A stretch of DNA of 49,584 nt from Clostridium sp. MSJ-8 (GTDB taxonomy: Bacteria > Bacillota > Clostridia > Clostridiales > Clostridiaceae): NCBI RefSeq assembly GCF_018918325.1, contig NZ_JAHLQH010000008.1:1-49584 (forward strand), read 5' to 3'. Shown piece by piece: positions 1 to 7,676 of this stretch (the first letter of the stretch is position 1; every line of letters starts with the position of its first letter). Under the pieces are notes generated by a model that was not told the DNA's origin, did no database searches, and saw only the letters and a list, made by a program, of their open reading frames with translations. A program made the translations under genes and the position numbers.

Positions 1-136
1 GCTCTAGTTTATCGTTTTTTAAAAAACAAGCAAAGATAAATTTTCAAAATTTTCAGACAATTTAAAGGCGAGATTATGAGAAATTTATTCAATATAAATA
101 AATTTAATCTTTACCGCTGATTTATAATTAAATAAC

Positions 137-165
137 TTGCTTAATTAAAAGGGTTGTGATAATAT
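137..165 (+). promoter_or_regulatory. Probable promoter of the tRNA-Arg gene
   Basis: TTGCTT at 137-142 and TAATAT at 160-165 are separated by 17 bases, a sigma-A type arrangement. Transcription would start about 14 bases before the tRNA. Nothing else recognisable lies in bases 1-136. Confidence 0.55.
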
Positions 166-185
166 AGTTTTGTTATTTAATTTAA

Positions 186-260
186 GGAGCGTTAGTTAAA
201 CGGATATAACATACCGCTACGGACGGTACATTATGGGTTCGATTCCTATACGCTCTGCCA
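186..260 (+). tRNA. tRNA-Arg (anticodon ACG)
   Basis: The sequence folds into a complete cloverleaf. The 7-bp acceptor stem pairs GGAGCGT with ACGCTCT (first pair G-T). The D stem is GTTA/TAAC. The anticodon stem TACCG/CGGTA encloses the loop CTACGGA with anticodon ACG at its centre. A 4-base variable loop precedes the T arm ATGGG/CCTAT with loop TTCGATT. The CCA end is encoded. ACG is the usual arginine anticodon, read as ICG. The gene stands alone and borders an accessory gene block, so its 3' end is a possible integration site, but no second copy of that end is visible in the window. Confidence 0.93.
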
Positions 261-274
261 CTTATTTTGAAGAA

Positions 275-321
275 TGGCTATATAACTAGGCTTTAAGCTT
301 TTTTATATGGTCGTTTTTTTC
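275..321 (+). terminator. Intrinsic terminator after tRNA-Arg
   Basis: GGCTATATAA at 276-285 pairs with TTATATGGTC at 303-312, with G-U pairs. A run of seven T follows. Confidence 0.6.
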
Positions 322-384
322 TATTTTTTCCTCAATTATATTTATGATTAATTTTTTATACAATAATATAGTTATTCTATACTA

Positions 385-861
385 TTATTCAAATTTAATA
401 TTATTATTTTCAAATGCTAAATCTAAATAACTTAAATCCACGTCAGTATAAATATATTTAGTTGTATAATATTCATGTTTTTTTTTAACTAAATATATCT
501 CTTCATTATCAATTAAACGTATAGGATTCTGATTAGAATTTAATTTGCATAAAGGTTTTAATCCATCTAAGTTCCATTTTTTCAAGAACTCTTCATATTC
601 CTTTTTCCTAAAATAAGCATAAGCTTGTTTAGAGGTATTTCTTAAATAAATATTACCATTAACTCTAGGAAACTTATAGTAATCTCTAGTTCTAACTTTA
701 CTACTAGAAACTAAAATTAAATGATCATCTTCTGCGTATATTAACCATTTATTCCATTTAATTTGATTTATGCCTATTAATTCACCAGTGCTATTATCAT
801 AAAATTCAGTAACACTTTCACCAGCTTTTTCTTTATTAAGCACTTTTATTATATTTAACAT
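385..861 (-). CDS. Hypothetical protein, 158 aa
   Basis: I do not recognise this protein. It is soluble-looking, rich in Lys, Tyr, Asn and Asp, with no signal peptide, membrane segment or metal-binding motif visible. The start is supported by AAGGTGG about six bases upstream of the ATG on the minus strand. It stands between the tRNA-Arg gene and the radical SAM/SPASM cluster and is transcribed away from that cluster, so it probably belongs to the same accessory block but not to the same operon. A weak AT-rich hairpin at 360-389 overlaps its stop codon and could terminate it. Its reality rests on the good ribosome binding site and open frame only. Confidence 0.6.
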   Translation of the reverse strand: MLNIIKVLNKEKAGESVTEFYDNSTGELIGINQIKWNKWLIYAEDDHLILVSSSKVRTRDYYKFPRVNGNIYLRNTSKQAYAYFRKKEYEEFLKKWNLDGLKPLCKLNSNQNPIRLIDNEEIYLVKKKHEYYTTKYIYTDVDLSYLDLAFENNNIKFE

Positions 862-1386
862 AATATACCACCTTCTTAAACTTCATATTTTATATAATAC
901 ATATCATTTGTTGATTCATAGTGGCTATACTCTGTTTTTTTGTGATACCTAAACCTTAACACAAATAATCCACTATGGATTTTTTAGTTCAATCTAATTA
1001 TAAAATTAGACTTAAACATATTTCTTAAATTCTTAATTAATTTTCGATTAATTCTTATTTTCCTTAAGAGGTTTGTAGGAATGTGTAAAATAACAAATTG
1101 AACTAATTTCTATATATTAAATAAATACTTGATTTTACTATAGTGTATAGATTTCATCTAAATTCATTTTAAATAATTCTTAGTGTGTAAGAACAGTAAT
1201 TTTCATTACGGTAATAATTGGATTATTCTTTTCCGAATCAACAATAAACACCTTTTTTTACTAGTTTTTAAGTGTATATAATGTAAAATATTTGATATTA
1301 CTAAATTGGTTTGATAAAATATTTATAATAAATATTTAATTTTGTAATATATAAAAATAATTTAATATGAGAGGAAAACAATAAAT
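862..1386. other. AT-rich intergenic region, 525 bp
   Basis: No convincing gene. A short hairpin ATCCA-CTA-TGGAT at 968-980 followed by a T run could be a weak terminator. The 3' part carries the candidate promoter of the radical SAM gene. Confidence 0.5.
1292..1320 (+). promoter_or_regulatory. Candidate promoter for the radical SAM/SNF2/methyltransferase operon
   Basis: TTGATA at 1292-1297 and TAAAAT at 1315-1320 are 17 bases apart. The leader would be about 60 bases long, with GAGAGG near 1369 as ribosome binding site. Other AT-rich matches exist nearby, so this is a best candidate rather than a firm site. Confidence 0.4.
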
Positions 1387-2718
1387 ATGGAATATGAAAA
1401 AGAATTAGAAGTTTCTTTAGATAAGATATATGATTTGCCTGAATTTGAGGTCATTGAATATAGCAAAAAATATATAGTGATTTTTGTAAAATTAGCAAAG
1501 TGGATAATATTAGATAATAATAGGCAAATGGGAATTCTTGATATGTTATATTGTAAAAAGTCAATAAAAGAAATTTTTGAAATATATAATCAATACGAAG
1601 AGGAGATAATAAATGTATTAACTCAAATTGAAGCAAAAAATATAGAAAGTAAAGAAGTAAAATCTATATTCGAAAATAAAAAAATGCATATACATTTAAC
1701 CAATATGTGCAATATGAGGTGTCCACATTGTTATATGAAATCTGGAAAGGGTTATGAAAATGAATTATCAACACAGGAAATAAAAAAGTTGATTTATGAT
1801 TTCCATAACTTTGGTGGTACAAATATTTCTATTACAGGTGGTGAACCTGCAATTAGAAAAGATTTTATGGAAATCTTAGAGTATATTAATAAATTAGAAA
1901 TGAAAGTTTCTATTTTTAGTAATGGTACCTTATGGAGCGAGGAAATGGTAGAAAAGGTAGCAAGTTTAAATATTGAAGGTGTTCAAATTAGCCTTGATGG
2001 ATATGATGAAGTTAGTAATTCAAGCATAAGAGGTCAAGGATATTTTGACAAGGCTTTAAATACGATTGATTTATTAATAAAAAATGATATATACGTTAAA
2101 GTTGCAGTTACTCCACCATATGATTTAATAAAAAGAGATAAAGATAAATATATTAACTTTTCAAGAAAACTAATTTCTAAATATCAAGAAAATGCAATAG
2201 AGATTAATTATTCTTTTTTCTTTATGCCAGGAAGGCTATTAAAAAAAGATGAAATAGAAAGAAATAAGGAAGAATATTTCAATATAATAAATTATGTTGT
2301 TAAATCTATTTATGGAGATTTTACTGAAGATTCTTTTGTTAATAATGTAATAGGAAATATTCGAGATAGTTGTGGTTTTGGTGGGCTGAATGTTATGGCA
2401 AATGGTGACTATTATTTTTGTGATAGAATATCAGATGTAAACAAAATAGGTAATATACGTAATATACCATTTAATGATATATATATAATGATGAAGAAAG
2501 CTGAAAAGGCTGCTAAAATTGAAAATTTTAAGCCTTGTGGTTCTTGTGAATTAAGGTATATTTGCGGTGGTGGTTGTAGAGCTGAATTTTTTCCACAGTT
2601 CACTTCTTTAACAGATTTTAATAATGTGGATTTTGATATGATAAAGCCAAGAAAATGTGCAGAAAAAGAAAAAATATATAAATTGATGATTGATACTAAT
2701 GAAAGGTTTTTTAGCTAA
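1387..2718 (+). CDS. Radical SAM/SPASM peptide-modifying enzyme with PqqD-like N-terminus
   Basis: Seen: a radical SAM motif C-x3-C-x2-C at Cys108, Cys112 and Cys115 (CNMRCPHCY), a GGEP-type SAM-binding motif (ITGGEPAIRKDF), and a C-terminal SPASM-like set including CGSCELRYICGGGC (Cys384, 387, 393, 397) and a further Cys near 424. Residues 1-98 look like a small PqqD-type winged helix: a stretch with KWIILDNN, then KKSIKEIFEIYN and a helix, ahead of the SAM barrel. In such enzymes this domain binds the leader of a precursor peptide. Known of the family: SPASM proteins carry auxiliary Fe-S clusters and install thioether, C-C or related crosslinks on ribosomal peptides. Inferred: its substrates are the two short peptides at 5821-6029. 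It is the first gene of a tight operon, two bases before the SNF2 gene. The start has a GAGAGG site upstream. Confidence 0.88.
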   Translation: MEYEKELEVSLDKIYDLPEFEVIEYSKKYIVIFVKLAKWIILDNNRQMGILDMLYCKKSIKEIFEIYNQYEEEIINVLTQIEAKNIESKEVKSIFENKKMHIHLTNMCNMRCPHCYMKSGKGYENELSTQEIKKLIYDFHNFGGTNISITGGEPAIRKDFMEILEYINKLEMKVSIFSNGTLWSEEMVEKVASLNIEGVQISLDGYDEVSNSSIRGQGYFDKALNTIDLLIKNDIYVKVAVTPPYDLIKRDKDKYINFSRKLISKYQENAIEINYSFFFMPGRLLKKDEIERNKEEYFNIINYVVKSIYGDFTEDSFVNNVIGNIRDSCGFGGLNVMANGDYYFCDRISDVNKIGNIRNIPFNDIYIMMKKAEKAAKIENFKPCGSCELRYICGGGCRAEFFPQFTSLTDFNNVDFDMIKPRKCAEKEKIYKLMIDTNERFFS

Positions 2719-2720
2719 TT

Positions 2721-5150
2721 ATGTATAAATTAATGATTGTTATCGATGGGCCTCAATCAAGAAAAAATGGATTTGTAGTATTAAAAGTATACTATAGTAA
2801 AGATTTGAAAATAAATAAATATGGAAGATATGTGGGCAATAGCATATATGAGGCAGATATTTTTAATTATATTCCTATAGATAATTGTGATGTTAATAAA
2901 ATAAAAGAAATATTTGAAAAATACTGCAAACAATTATCTTTGAATTCATTTTATATAAAATTAGACTATATAAAAAAATTTTTTTCTATGTTAAAAGAGT
3001 ATGAAATAGTTTTTATTGATAATACAGATAAAAAACTTTTTCGTGTAGATGAAATTAAATTTAATTGTGAGAATAGAAGAGAGAAATACAAATATGTATT
3101 GAATTCATTGAATATTTTATATTATTCTAATAATATTTTAGTGTTACAGTACAATAATGAGTATAAAAATAGTATAAATGAAGTAATTCCAATAGTAAAA
3201 TTAATGTATTATGATAATGAAAAAGCATATTATCTTATTTTTGATTATTATGGAAATAAAATTGCTTTATCAGATAAAAAAATATCTATTAAATGTGGTA
3301 AAAGTATATATTTGAGAAATTATCAATATGAAAAAAGTATTGTTTCAAAATTAATTTCCGAACATTTTGTTAAACTTTTAAAAAATAAATTTAGTTATTC
3401 TGGACATGAGAATATAAAAAAAATAATTGATAAACTTTCAGAATTTAATATTATTGTTCAAAGAGATGAAAATATAATAACTCCTGAAATTAGTGTTAGA
3501 AAAATTGAGCCAGGATGGTTTGAATTAGATTTAAATTGTGAAATAAATGGACAAATAATGGATTTGGCTTCTAAAATTAAATTATTTTCAGATAAGAATG
3601 AAATCAGAGAAGGCGATAAAACTATTATTTTACCAGAATCAATTATAAATGCAAAGGAGCATTTGATAATTGATTCTGGCAAAATAAAAATTAATGAATC
3701 ACATATATTAAATATTTTACAAATAATTCATGAAAGTAATAAACATATAAAAGATTTTTTTAAATATTCTGATGTTAGTTTAGAATTACCATCCAATATT
3801 ACCAATAAGGCTTTTAATTATCAGTTAGAAGGAATAAAATGGCTTAAATTTCTTTTCTTGAATCACTTAGGAGGATGTTTAGCTGATGATATGGGGCTAG
3901 GAAAAACATTTCAGGTTATATCTTTTCTAGAAGATAATCAAGTTAAAAATAGTATATATAAAGTATTAATTATAGTTCCAAAATCATTGTTATTAAATTG
4001 GGAGAAGGAGTTTGATAAATTTAAATCAACATATAAGGTTGGGATTTATTATGGAAATAATAGAAATGAATTTATATTTGATAATTATAATATAGTTATT
4101 ACAACCTATAATATTGCTTTTCTAGATAAAGAGGTATTAAATAAAGAAAAATTTTCAATTCTAATATTTGATGAAATTCAAATAATAAAAAATTATAAAG
4201 GTGAAATAAGTAATTCATTGAAACAGTTAAATGTACCAATGAAAATAGGCTTATCAGGAACACCAATGGAAAACAATATTTCTGAATTATGGAATATAAT
4301 GAATGTGTTAAATCCTAAAATTTTTATGGATCATTCATCATTTATAAAAAGGTATAATAAAAGAAATTATTCTGAATTAAAAGATCTTTTAGATTTTTTT
4401 ATACTTAGACGTATGAAGAAAGAAGTATTAAAAGAAATTCCTAATAAAACTGTTGAGATTATATATTGTGATATGGAACAAGAACAGAGAAAATTATATT
4501 CAAGTATTAGTTTAGCATTAAAAAATACTATTATGAGTATGAAGATTTTTTCTGGATCTATAGTATTAAAAGGATTAACTTTATTGAGACAATGTTGTTG
4601 TCATCCATTATTGTTAGATAACAAAATAAATGTTGATAATATATATCAGTCTTGCAAAATGGATGTTCTTAAAAATTTAATTAGTAATTTATATAATTCT
4701 GGACATAAAATTTTAGTTTTCAGCAATTATACCTCAATGCTTAATATCATTAAAGATGAATTGGAACATAGTTATAATGGATTTATTTATTATTTAGATG
4801 GTAAAAGTAAGAATAGAAATAAAATTGTAGAAAAATTTGAAAAATCTCAAAATGGAATTTTCTTGATAAGTATTAAAGCAGGTGGTGTTGGTCTTAATTT
4901 AGTTTCAGCACAAGATGTAGTTATAGTTGATCCATGGTGGAATCCTTTCGTAGAGGAACAAGCTATTGATAGAGCATATAGAATTGGACAAGAAAATTCT
5001 GTTACTGTTTATAAGCTTGTAGTAGCAAATTCAATAGAGGAAAGGATTATAGAAATGCAAAATGATAAGACAGAAGATTTTAATAAATTGCTTAATGGAA
5101 TTTCTAAAGATAAAAATATAGATTTAGAAGTTATATTAAATTTATTATAA
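2721..5150 (+). CDS. SNF2-family (DEAD-like) ATPase/helicase, 809 aa
   Basis: The C-terminal half is a complete SNF2 motor: Walker A ADDMGLGKT near residue 390, a DEIQ box (ILIFDEIQIIKN) near 483, the LSGTPMEN motif III, and the second lobe with VFSNYTSML, GGVGLNLVSA and the arginine-finger motif QAIDRAYRIGQ near 745-755. These motifs define an ATP-dependent nucleic-acid translocase. The first ~350 residues match no domain I recognise; they are not a zinc-binding SWIM region. It starts two bases after the radical SAM gene and is probably translationally coupled to it. Its role beside a peptide-modifying enzyme is unknown: the ATPase could act on DNA or RNA for regulation or immunity, or be used as a protein-remodelling motor. 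A phage-defence role is an alternative because SNF2 plus methyltransferase pairs occur in defence islands. Confidence 0.88.
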   Translation: MYKLMIVIDGPQSRKNGFVVLKVYYSKDLKINKYGRYVGNSIYEADIFNYIPIDNCDVNKIKEIFEKYCKQLSLNSFYIKLDYIKKFFSMLKEYEIVFIDNTDKKLFRVDEIKFNCENRREKYKYVLNSLNILYYSNNILVLQYNNEYKNSINEVIPIVKLMYYDNEKAYYLIFDYYGNKIALSDKKISIKCGKSIYLRNYQYEKSIVSKLISEHFVKLLKNKFSYSGHENIKKIIDKLSEFNIIVQRDENIITPEISVRKIEPGWFELDLNCEINGQIMDLASKIKLFSDKNEIREGDKTIILPESIINAKEHLIIDSGKIKINESHILNILQIIHESNKHIKDFFKYSDVSLELPSNITNKAFNYQLEGIKWLKFLFLNHLGGCLADDMGLGKTFQVISFLEDNQVKNSIYKVLIIVPKSLLLNWEKEFDKFKSTYKVGIYYGNNRNEFIFDNYNIVITTYNIAFLDKEVLNKEKFSILIFDEIQIIKNYKGEISNSLKQLNVPMKIGLSGTPMENNISELWNIMNVLNPKIFMDHSSFIKRYNKRNYSELKDLLDFFILRRMKKEVLKEIPNKTVEIIYCDMEQEQRKLYSSISLALKNTIMSMKIFSGSIVLKGLTLLRQCCCHPLLLDNKINVDNIYQSCKMDVLKNLISNLYNSGHKILVFSNYTSMLNIIKDELEHSYNGFIYYLDGKSKNRNKIVEKFEKSQNGIFLISIKAGGVGLNLVSAQDVVIVDPWWNPFVEEQAIDRAYRIGQENSVTVYKLVVANSIEERIIEMQNDKTEDFNKLLNGISKDKNIDLEVILNLL

Positions 5151-5184
5151 TTAAAGTTTAATTTTTTTATAAAGGTAAAGTGAT

Positions 5185-5772
5185 ATGAATAAATTGATAG
5201 ATTTTTGGATGTATTATCAATATTTTTTAAAAACAAAATATCTTAAAATTCTTAAGGATATAAAAGGACTAGACTATTTGGGAAGAATAGAAAATAAAGA
5301 TAATACTGAGTGTAAAGGCTATGAAGGATGTTATCCTATAAAAAGAATATTGAAGAAATTAGATATAAAAGATACAGATGCTGTTTTAGATATTGGCTGT
5401 GGTAAGGGATTATTTTTATATTATGCATCAAAATTTAAATTTTCTAAAATTGTAGGAATTGACTATTCTGATGAATTAATTAAAATTGCTCAAGATAATC
5501 TTAATCTTATTTCAGATGAAAGAATTAAGGTTTTACTGTGTGATGCAAGAACTTTTTCGGATTTTGATAAATATAATTATTTTTTCTTAAATAATCCGTT
5601 TAGTAAGAATATAATGGAATATATTGCAAAACAAATCAAATTAAGTTATAAATTAAATCCAAGAAAAATTTGTGTTATTTATCAATTTCCGTTTAATAAA
5701 CAAATTTTTATTGATCATGGATTTGGTGTTGTATATGATAAGTTTCCAAACAGTATTTTGATTTTGAGTTAA
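5185..5772 (+). CDS. Class I SAM-dependent methyltransferase, 195 aa
   Basis: Motif I is VLDIGCGKGLF around residues 68-78, followed by the acidic ribose-binding strand IVGIDYS and the motif CDARTF. After that comes FFLNNPFS, similar in position to motif IV of N-methyltransferases (NPPF/NPPY-like). The fold is a minimal Rossmann methyltransferase without an extra domain. A good AAAGG site lies nine bases before the ATG. It is 34 bases downstream of the SNF2 gene and ends 48 bases before the first precursor-like peptide, so it belongs to the same cluster. The substrate is not evident: the modified peptide, a nucleic acid or a small molecule are all possible. The last codons carry the -35 element of the peptide promoter. 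Confidence 0.82.
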   Translation: MNKLIDFWMYYQYFLKTKYLKILKDIKGLDYLGRIENKDNTECKGYEGCYPIKRILKKLDIKDTDAVLDIGCGKGLFLYYASKFKFSKIVGIDYSDELIKIAQDNLNLISDERIKVLLCDARTFSDFDKYNYFFLNNPFSKNIMEYIAKQIKLSYKLNPRKICVIYQFPFNKQIFIDHGFGVVYDKFPNSILILS

Positions 5773-5786
5773 ATGTATGCTATAAT
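5758..5786 (+). promoter_or_regulatory. Promoter of the two small-peptide genes
   Basis: TTGATT at 5758-5763 (inside the end of the methyltransferase gene) and a perfect TATAAT at 5781-5786, with 17 bases between. The start would be near 5793, giving a leader of about 28 bases and a transcript of roughly 300 bases ending at the terminator at 6053-6099. Separate strong transcription of short peptide genes is typical of RiPP precursors. Confidence 0.65.
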
Positions 5787-5820
5787 GTCTATAAAATATA
5801 TTTGCTATGGAGGGGTTATT

Positions 5821-5916
5821 ATGAAAATTAAATGGAAAGTAAATAAACAGATGAAGAAAAAAGTAATTGCATTTGGATGTTTTTCAAGTTGTGAAAAAAT
5901 GAGAAATGCCGATTAA
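5821..5916 (+). CDS. Putative RiPP precursor peptide A, 31 aa
   Basis: A short gene with an excellent GGAGGGG ribosome binding site (5809-5815) five bases before its ATG. The peptide begins MKIKWKVNKQMKKKV, is strongly basic, then has FGCFSSCEKM and ends in an acidic residue. Its N-terminal KIKWKV matches LKWKV of peptide B, and its CFSSC matches CKSKC of peptide B as C-x-S-x-C. This pattern, a shared basic N-terminal part and a Cys-containing C-terminal part, fits leader and core of a substrate for the radical SAM/SPASM enzyme upstream. Whether the KWK part is leader or itself crosslinked (Lys-Trp crosslinks are known from streptide-type enzymes) cannot be told. There is no double-Gly site or signal peptide. 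Confidence 0.68.
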   Translation: MKIKWKVNKQMKKKVIAFGCFSSCEKMRNAD

Positions 5917-5927
5917 GGAGAAGTGTT

Positions 5928-6029
5928 ATGAGAGTGGTTTTAAAATGGAAAGTTAAAAAGAATAAATCTAAGGATGTAAGTGTATCATCAAGTCATTATA
6001 CTTTTGCTAATTGCAAATCAAAATGTTAA
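5928..6029 (+). CDS. Putative RiPP precursor peptide B, 33 aa
   Basis: It starts 11 bases after peptide A with AAGGAG as ribosome binding site. It begins MRVVLKWKVKKNKSKD, continues through a Ser-rich stretch VSVSSSHYTF and ends ANCKSKC. The LKWKV motif and the terminal C-x-S-x-C motif are shared with peptide A, while the intervening residues differ, which argues for two paralogous substrates and not chance open frames. The peptide is basic and lacks a signal sequence. It is followed after 23 bases by a strong terminator. Possible fates are a thioether-crosslinked bacteriocin or a signal peptide; the sequence alone does not decide. Confidence 0.66.
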   Translation: MRVVLKWKVKKNKSKDVSVSSSHYTFANCKSKC

Positions 6030-6052
6030 GATACTTTATGTAAGATTAAATA

Positions 6053-6099
6053 AAAAAGGTAAGATGTGAATTGTTTAAAAATTCATATCTTACCTTTTT
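6053..6099 (+). terminator. Strong terminator after the peptide genes
   Basis: A 19-bp hairpin with nearly complete pairing: AAAAAGGTAAGATGTGAAT at 6053-6071 against 6081-6099, loop of nine bases, with T-rich ends on both strands. It closes the peptide transcript. Confidence 0.85.
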
Positions 6100-6282
6100 A
6101 GTTTTAAATATAATACTTCAAGTAATTATTATAATCAATATATTGATATTGTAAAAGATAATGCAATAGCAACAGAATTAAGTGGCAATGGTGGCAATAT
6201 ATATGATGCTTTATTTGGAAATGAAGGCAATGTAGAAGAAATTTTAGATGATTCTTTAGAAGACTATATAACAGGGTGGTAG
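6100..6282 (+). pseudogene. Remnant of a reading frame lacking a start
   Basis: A frame open from about 6079 to the TAG at 6280-6282 has coding-like composition in its second half (GGNIYDALFGNEGNVEEIL, then DDSLEDYITGW) but no start codon, and it runs backward into the terminator hairpin. I read it as the 3' end of a gene whose 5' part has been lost, perhaps when the cluster was inserted or rearranged. The encoded acidic tail matches nothing I recognise. Confidence 0.4.
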
Positions 6283-6304
6283 TATATATATGATGAGCAG
6301 ATAA

Positions 6305-6517
6305 ATGGAAGAAATAAAAAAATTAATGAAAACTAGAAAAAATATAATAAACATGATTACATCTGTATTTAGCATAGCTATAGTTATATTGAATTTTGTT
6401 TTTGTAGTTAAAAATAAGAAAATATTATTTGGAGATACTTCAAATTTTATTATATACATATTAGTAAATGCAATAATATTAGCCATCATATGTATATACT
6501 ATTTAACGTTGTATTAA
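6305..6517 (+). CDS. Small membrane protein, 70 aa, unknown
   Basis: Basic N-terminus (MEEIKKLMKTRKN) followed by two hydrophobic segments, about residues 15-36 and 47-68, with a short polar loop. There is only a weak GAG-type ribosome binding site. It lies in the decayed stretch between the peptide genes and psd. It could be an accessory (for example immunity) protein of the cluster or a fragment of a larger membrane protein; neither is supported further. Confidence 0.4.
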   Translation: MEEIKKLMKTRKNIINMITSVFSIAIVILNFVFVVKNKKILFGDTSNFIIYILVNAIILAIICIYYLTLY

Positions 6518-6675
6518 CTGGAACAAGATATTCTTATAGCATAAGAATTCATACTGAAGATGGTTGTTATTGCTATGATGTAGAATTTCTTGAAGATATA
6601 AAGATATTAAAAAATAAAATTAAGGCTAAAAGTGGTTGTGAAATAAAAAAACTTTTAATTTGGGTATGTAATTAA
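6490..6675 (+). pseudogene. Possible gene fragment, 61 codons, unknown
   Basis: Overlaps the end of the preceding small frame in another frame and has no visible ribosome binding site. From about residue 10 the composition looks coding (YSIRIHTEDGCYCYDVEF, then LEDIKILKNKIKAKSGCE), so it is more likely the tail of a disrupted gene than a gene of its own. It ends just before the shared terminator. Confidence 0.3.
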
Positions 6676-6677
6676 AG

Positions 6678-6725
6678 AGGGGTGTAGTATCAGTATGTTA
6701 TTACTAGTAGCTACAACCCTTTTTA
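6678..6725. terminator. Bidirectional terminator between the accessory block and psd
   Basis: AGGGGTGTAG at 6678-6687 pairs with CTACAACCCT at 6711-6720 with one mismatch; T runs flank it on both strands. It marks the edge between accessory and core DNA. Confidence 0.7.
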
Positions 6726-7634
6726 TTATAGGCACATATCATTTTCATTAATTTTAATACCAATTTTCTCGCCCATTTTAACAATACATTCAAATCCTAA
6801 ATTAGTCTGTTCTATTATATCCCTATCGATTATTGCGTGATTCTTTTCTAGAAATAATATAGTTGTAGAACCTCCGAATTTAAAATAACCTTTTTCAGAT
6901 CCTTTAGATACGCGTGTGTTAGGTTTATATGTTTGAATAATTGAGCCTACACCAGTAGCACCTACTTCAATAGTTAGTATATCTCCAAAGTTATCAGATT
7001 TTAAGATGGAGTATTCTCTTTTATTTTGACAAAATAGCTTTGGAATTTTATCAAGGGCAATAGGATTAACTGAATAATATACTCCTTTAATAGGCTTACT
7101 GTCAGTAGTGATTCCATTATCAATGAAATGAAATCTATGATAATCTGTAGGACATAATCGAAGAATTAAGCATGTACCTCCATTATACTTATTAGCAAGT
7201 GTTTCATCACCTATTAATTCTGAAAGTGAATAAGTTAAATATTTAACTTGAACTAAGCTATTTATATCAATATTTTCATAAGCTAATATACGACCATCAC
7301 CAGGAGATATTAGAATATCATTATTAGAATCATAAGGTCTTGCATTAGGTTGTAGTTTTCTAGTGAAGAAATCATTAAATGAAGAGAAATCTTCTAATGA
7401 TTTTTCTGCAATAGATAAGTCTATATCATAGTTTTTTATGAACTTAGGTATCTTATTTCTACTAAGTTTACTATCATTGTACATTCCAAATATTTTAGAA
7501 AAAATTCTACGTTTAACTATTAATTCTGTTATGCCTTTTCCAATTGGAGATTCATATGCCCAATGGATTGATTTATCTCCATATACCTTCTCTACTTCAT
7601 ATTCATGTGTTAATCTATTAAAAAATTTTATCAT
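6726..7634 (-). CDS. psd: Phosphatidylserine decarboxylase
   Basis: Pyruvoyl enzyme that decarboxylates phosphatidylserine to phosphatidylethanolamine at the membrane. The proenzyme has a normal clostridial length of 302 residues. The self-cleavage site is FGGST with Gly255-Ser256, which yields the pyruvoyl group on the alpha chain. The conserved segment DYHRFHF with the His needed for activity and the early SPGDGR motif are present. The C-terminal alpha chain is short, as expected. The start has AGAGGG just upstream. It is the only gene of its unit on the minus strand and meets the accessory block tail to tail at a shared terminator. Confidence 0.93.
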   Translation of the reverse strand: MIKFFNRLTHEYEVEKVYGDKSIHWAYESPIGKGITELIVKRRIFSKIFGMYNDSKLSRNKIPKFIKNYDIDLSIAEKSLEDFSSFNDFFTRKLQPNARPYDSNNDILISPGDGRILAYENIDINSLVQVKYLTYSLSELIGDETLANKYNGGTCLILRLCPTDYHRFHFIDNGITTDSKPIKGVYYSVNPIALDKIPKLFCQNKREYSILKSDNFGDILTIEVGATGVGSIIQTYKPNTRVSKGSEKGYFKFGGSTTILFLEKNHAIIDRDIIEQTNLGFECIVKMGEKIGIKINENDMCL

Positions 7635-7676
7635 TATAAATTCCCTCTTAAAAATAGTAATTTAATTAATATTTTA

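Noticed and set aside
186..260. Attachment site with a direct repeat of the tRNA 3' end
   Set aside because: No second copy of the tRNA end was found in the window and no integrase gene is present, so it is only mentioned as a possibility.
3458..3682. Minus-strand open frame inside the SNF2 gene
   Set aside because: Opposite-strand shadow of a strongly supported gene, low-complexity Ser/Ile-rich product. The same holds for other antisense frames such as 22667-22903, 26709-26984 and 47270-47542.
1387..5772. DISARM-like restriction defence island
   Set aside because: A SNF2 helicase and a methyltransferase are present, but the methyltransferase is very small, no PLD or DUF1998 gene is seen, and the radical SAM enzyme with tiny peptides fits a RiPP cluster better. 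Kept only as an alternative.
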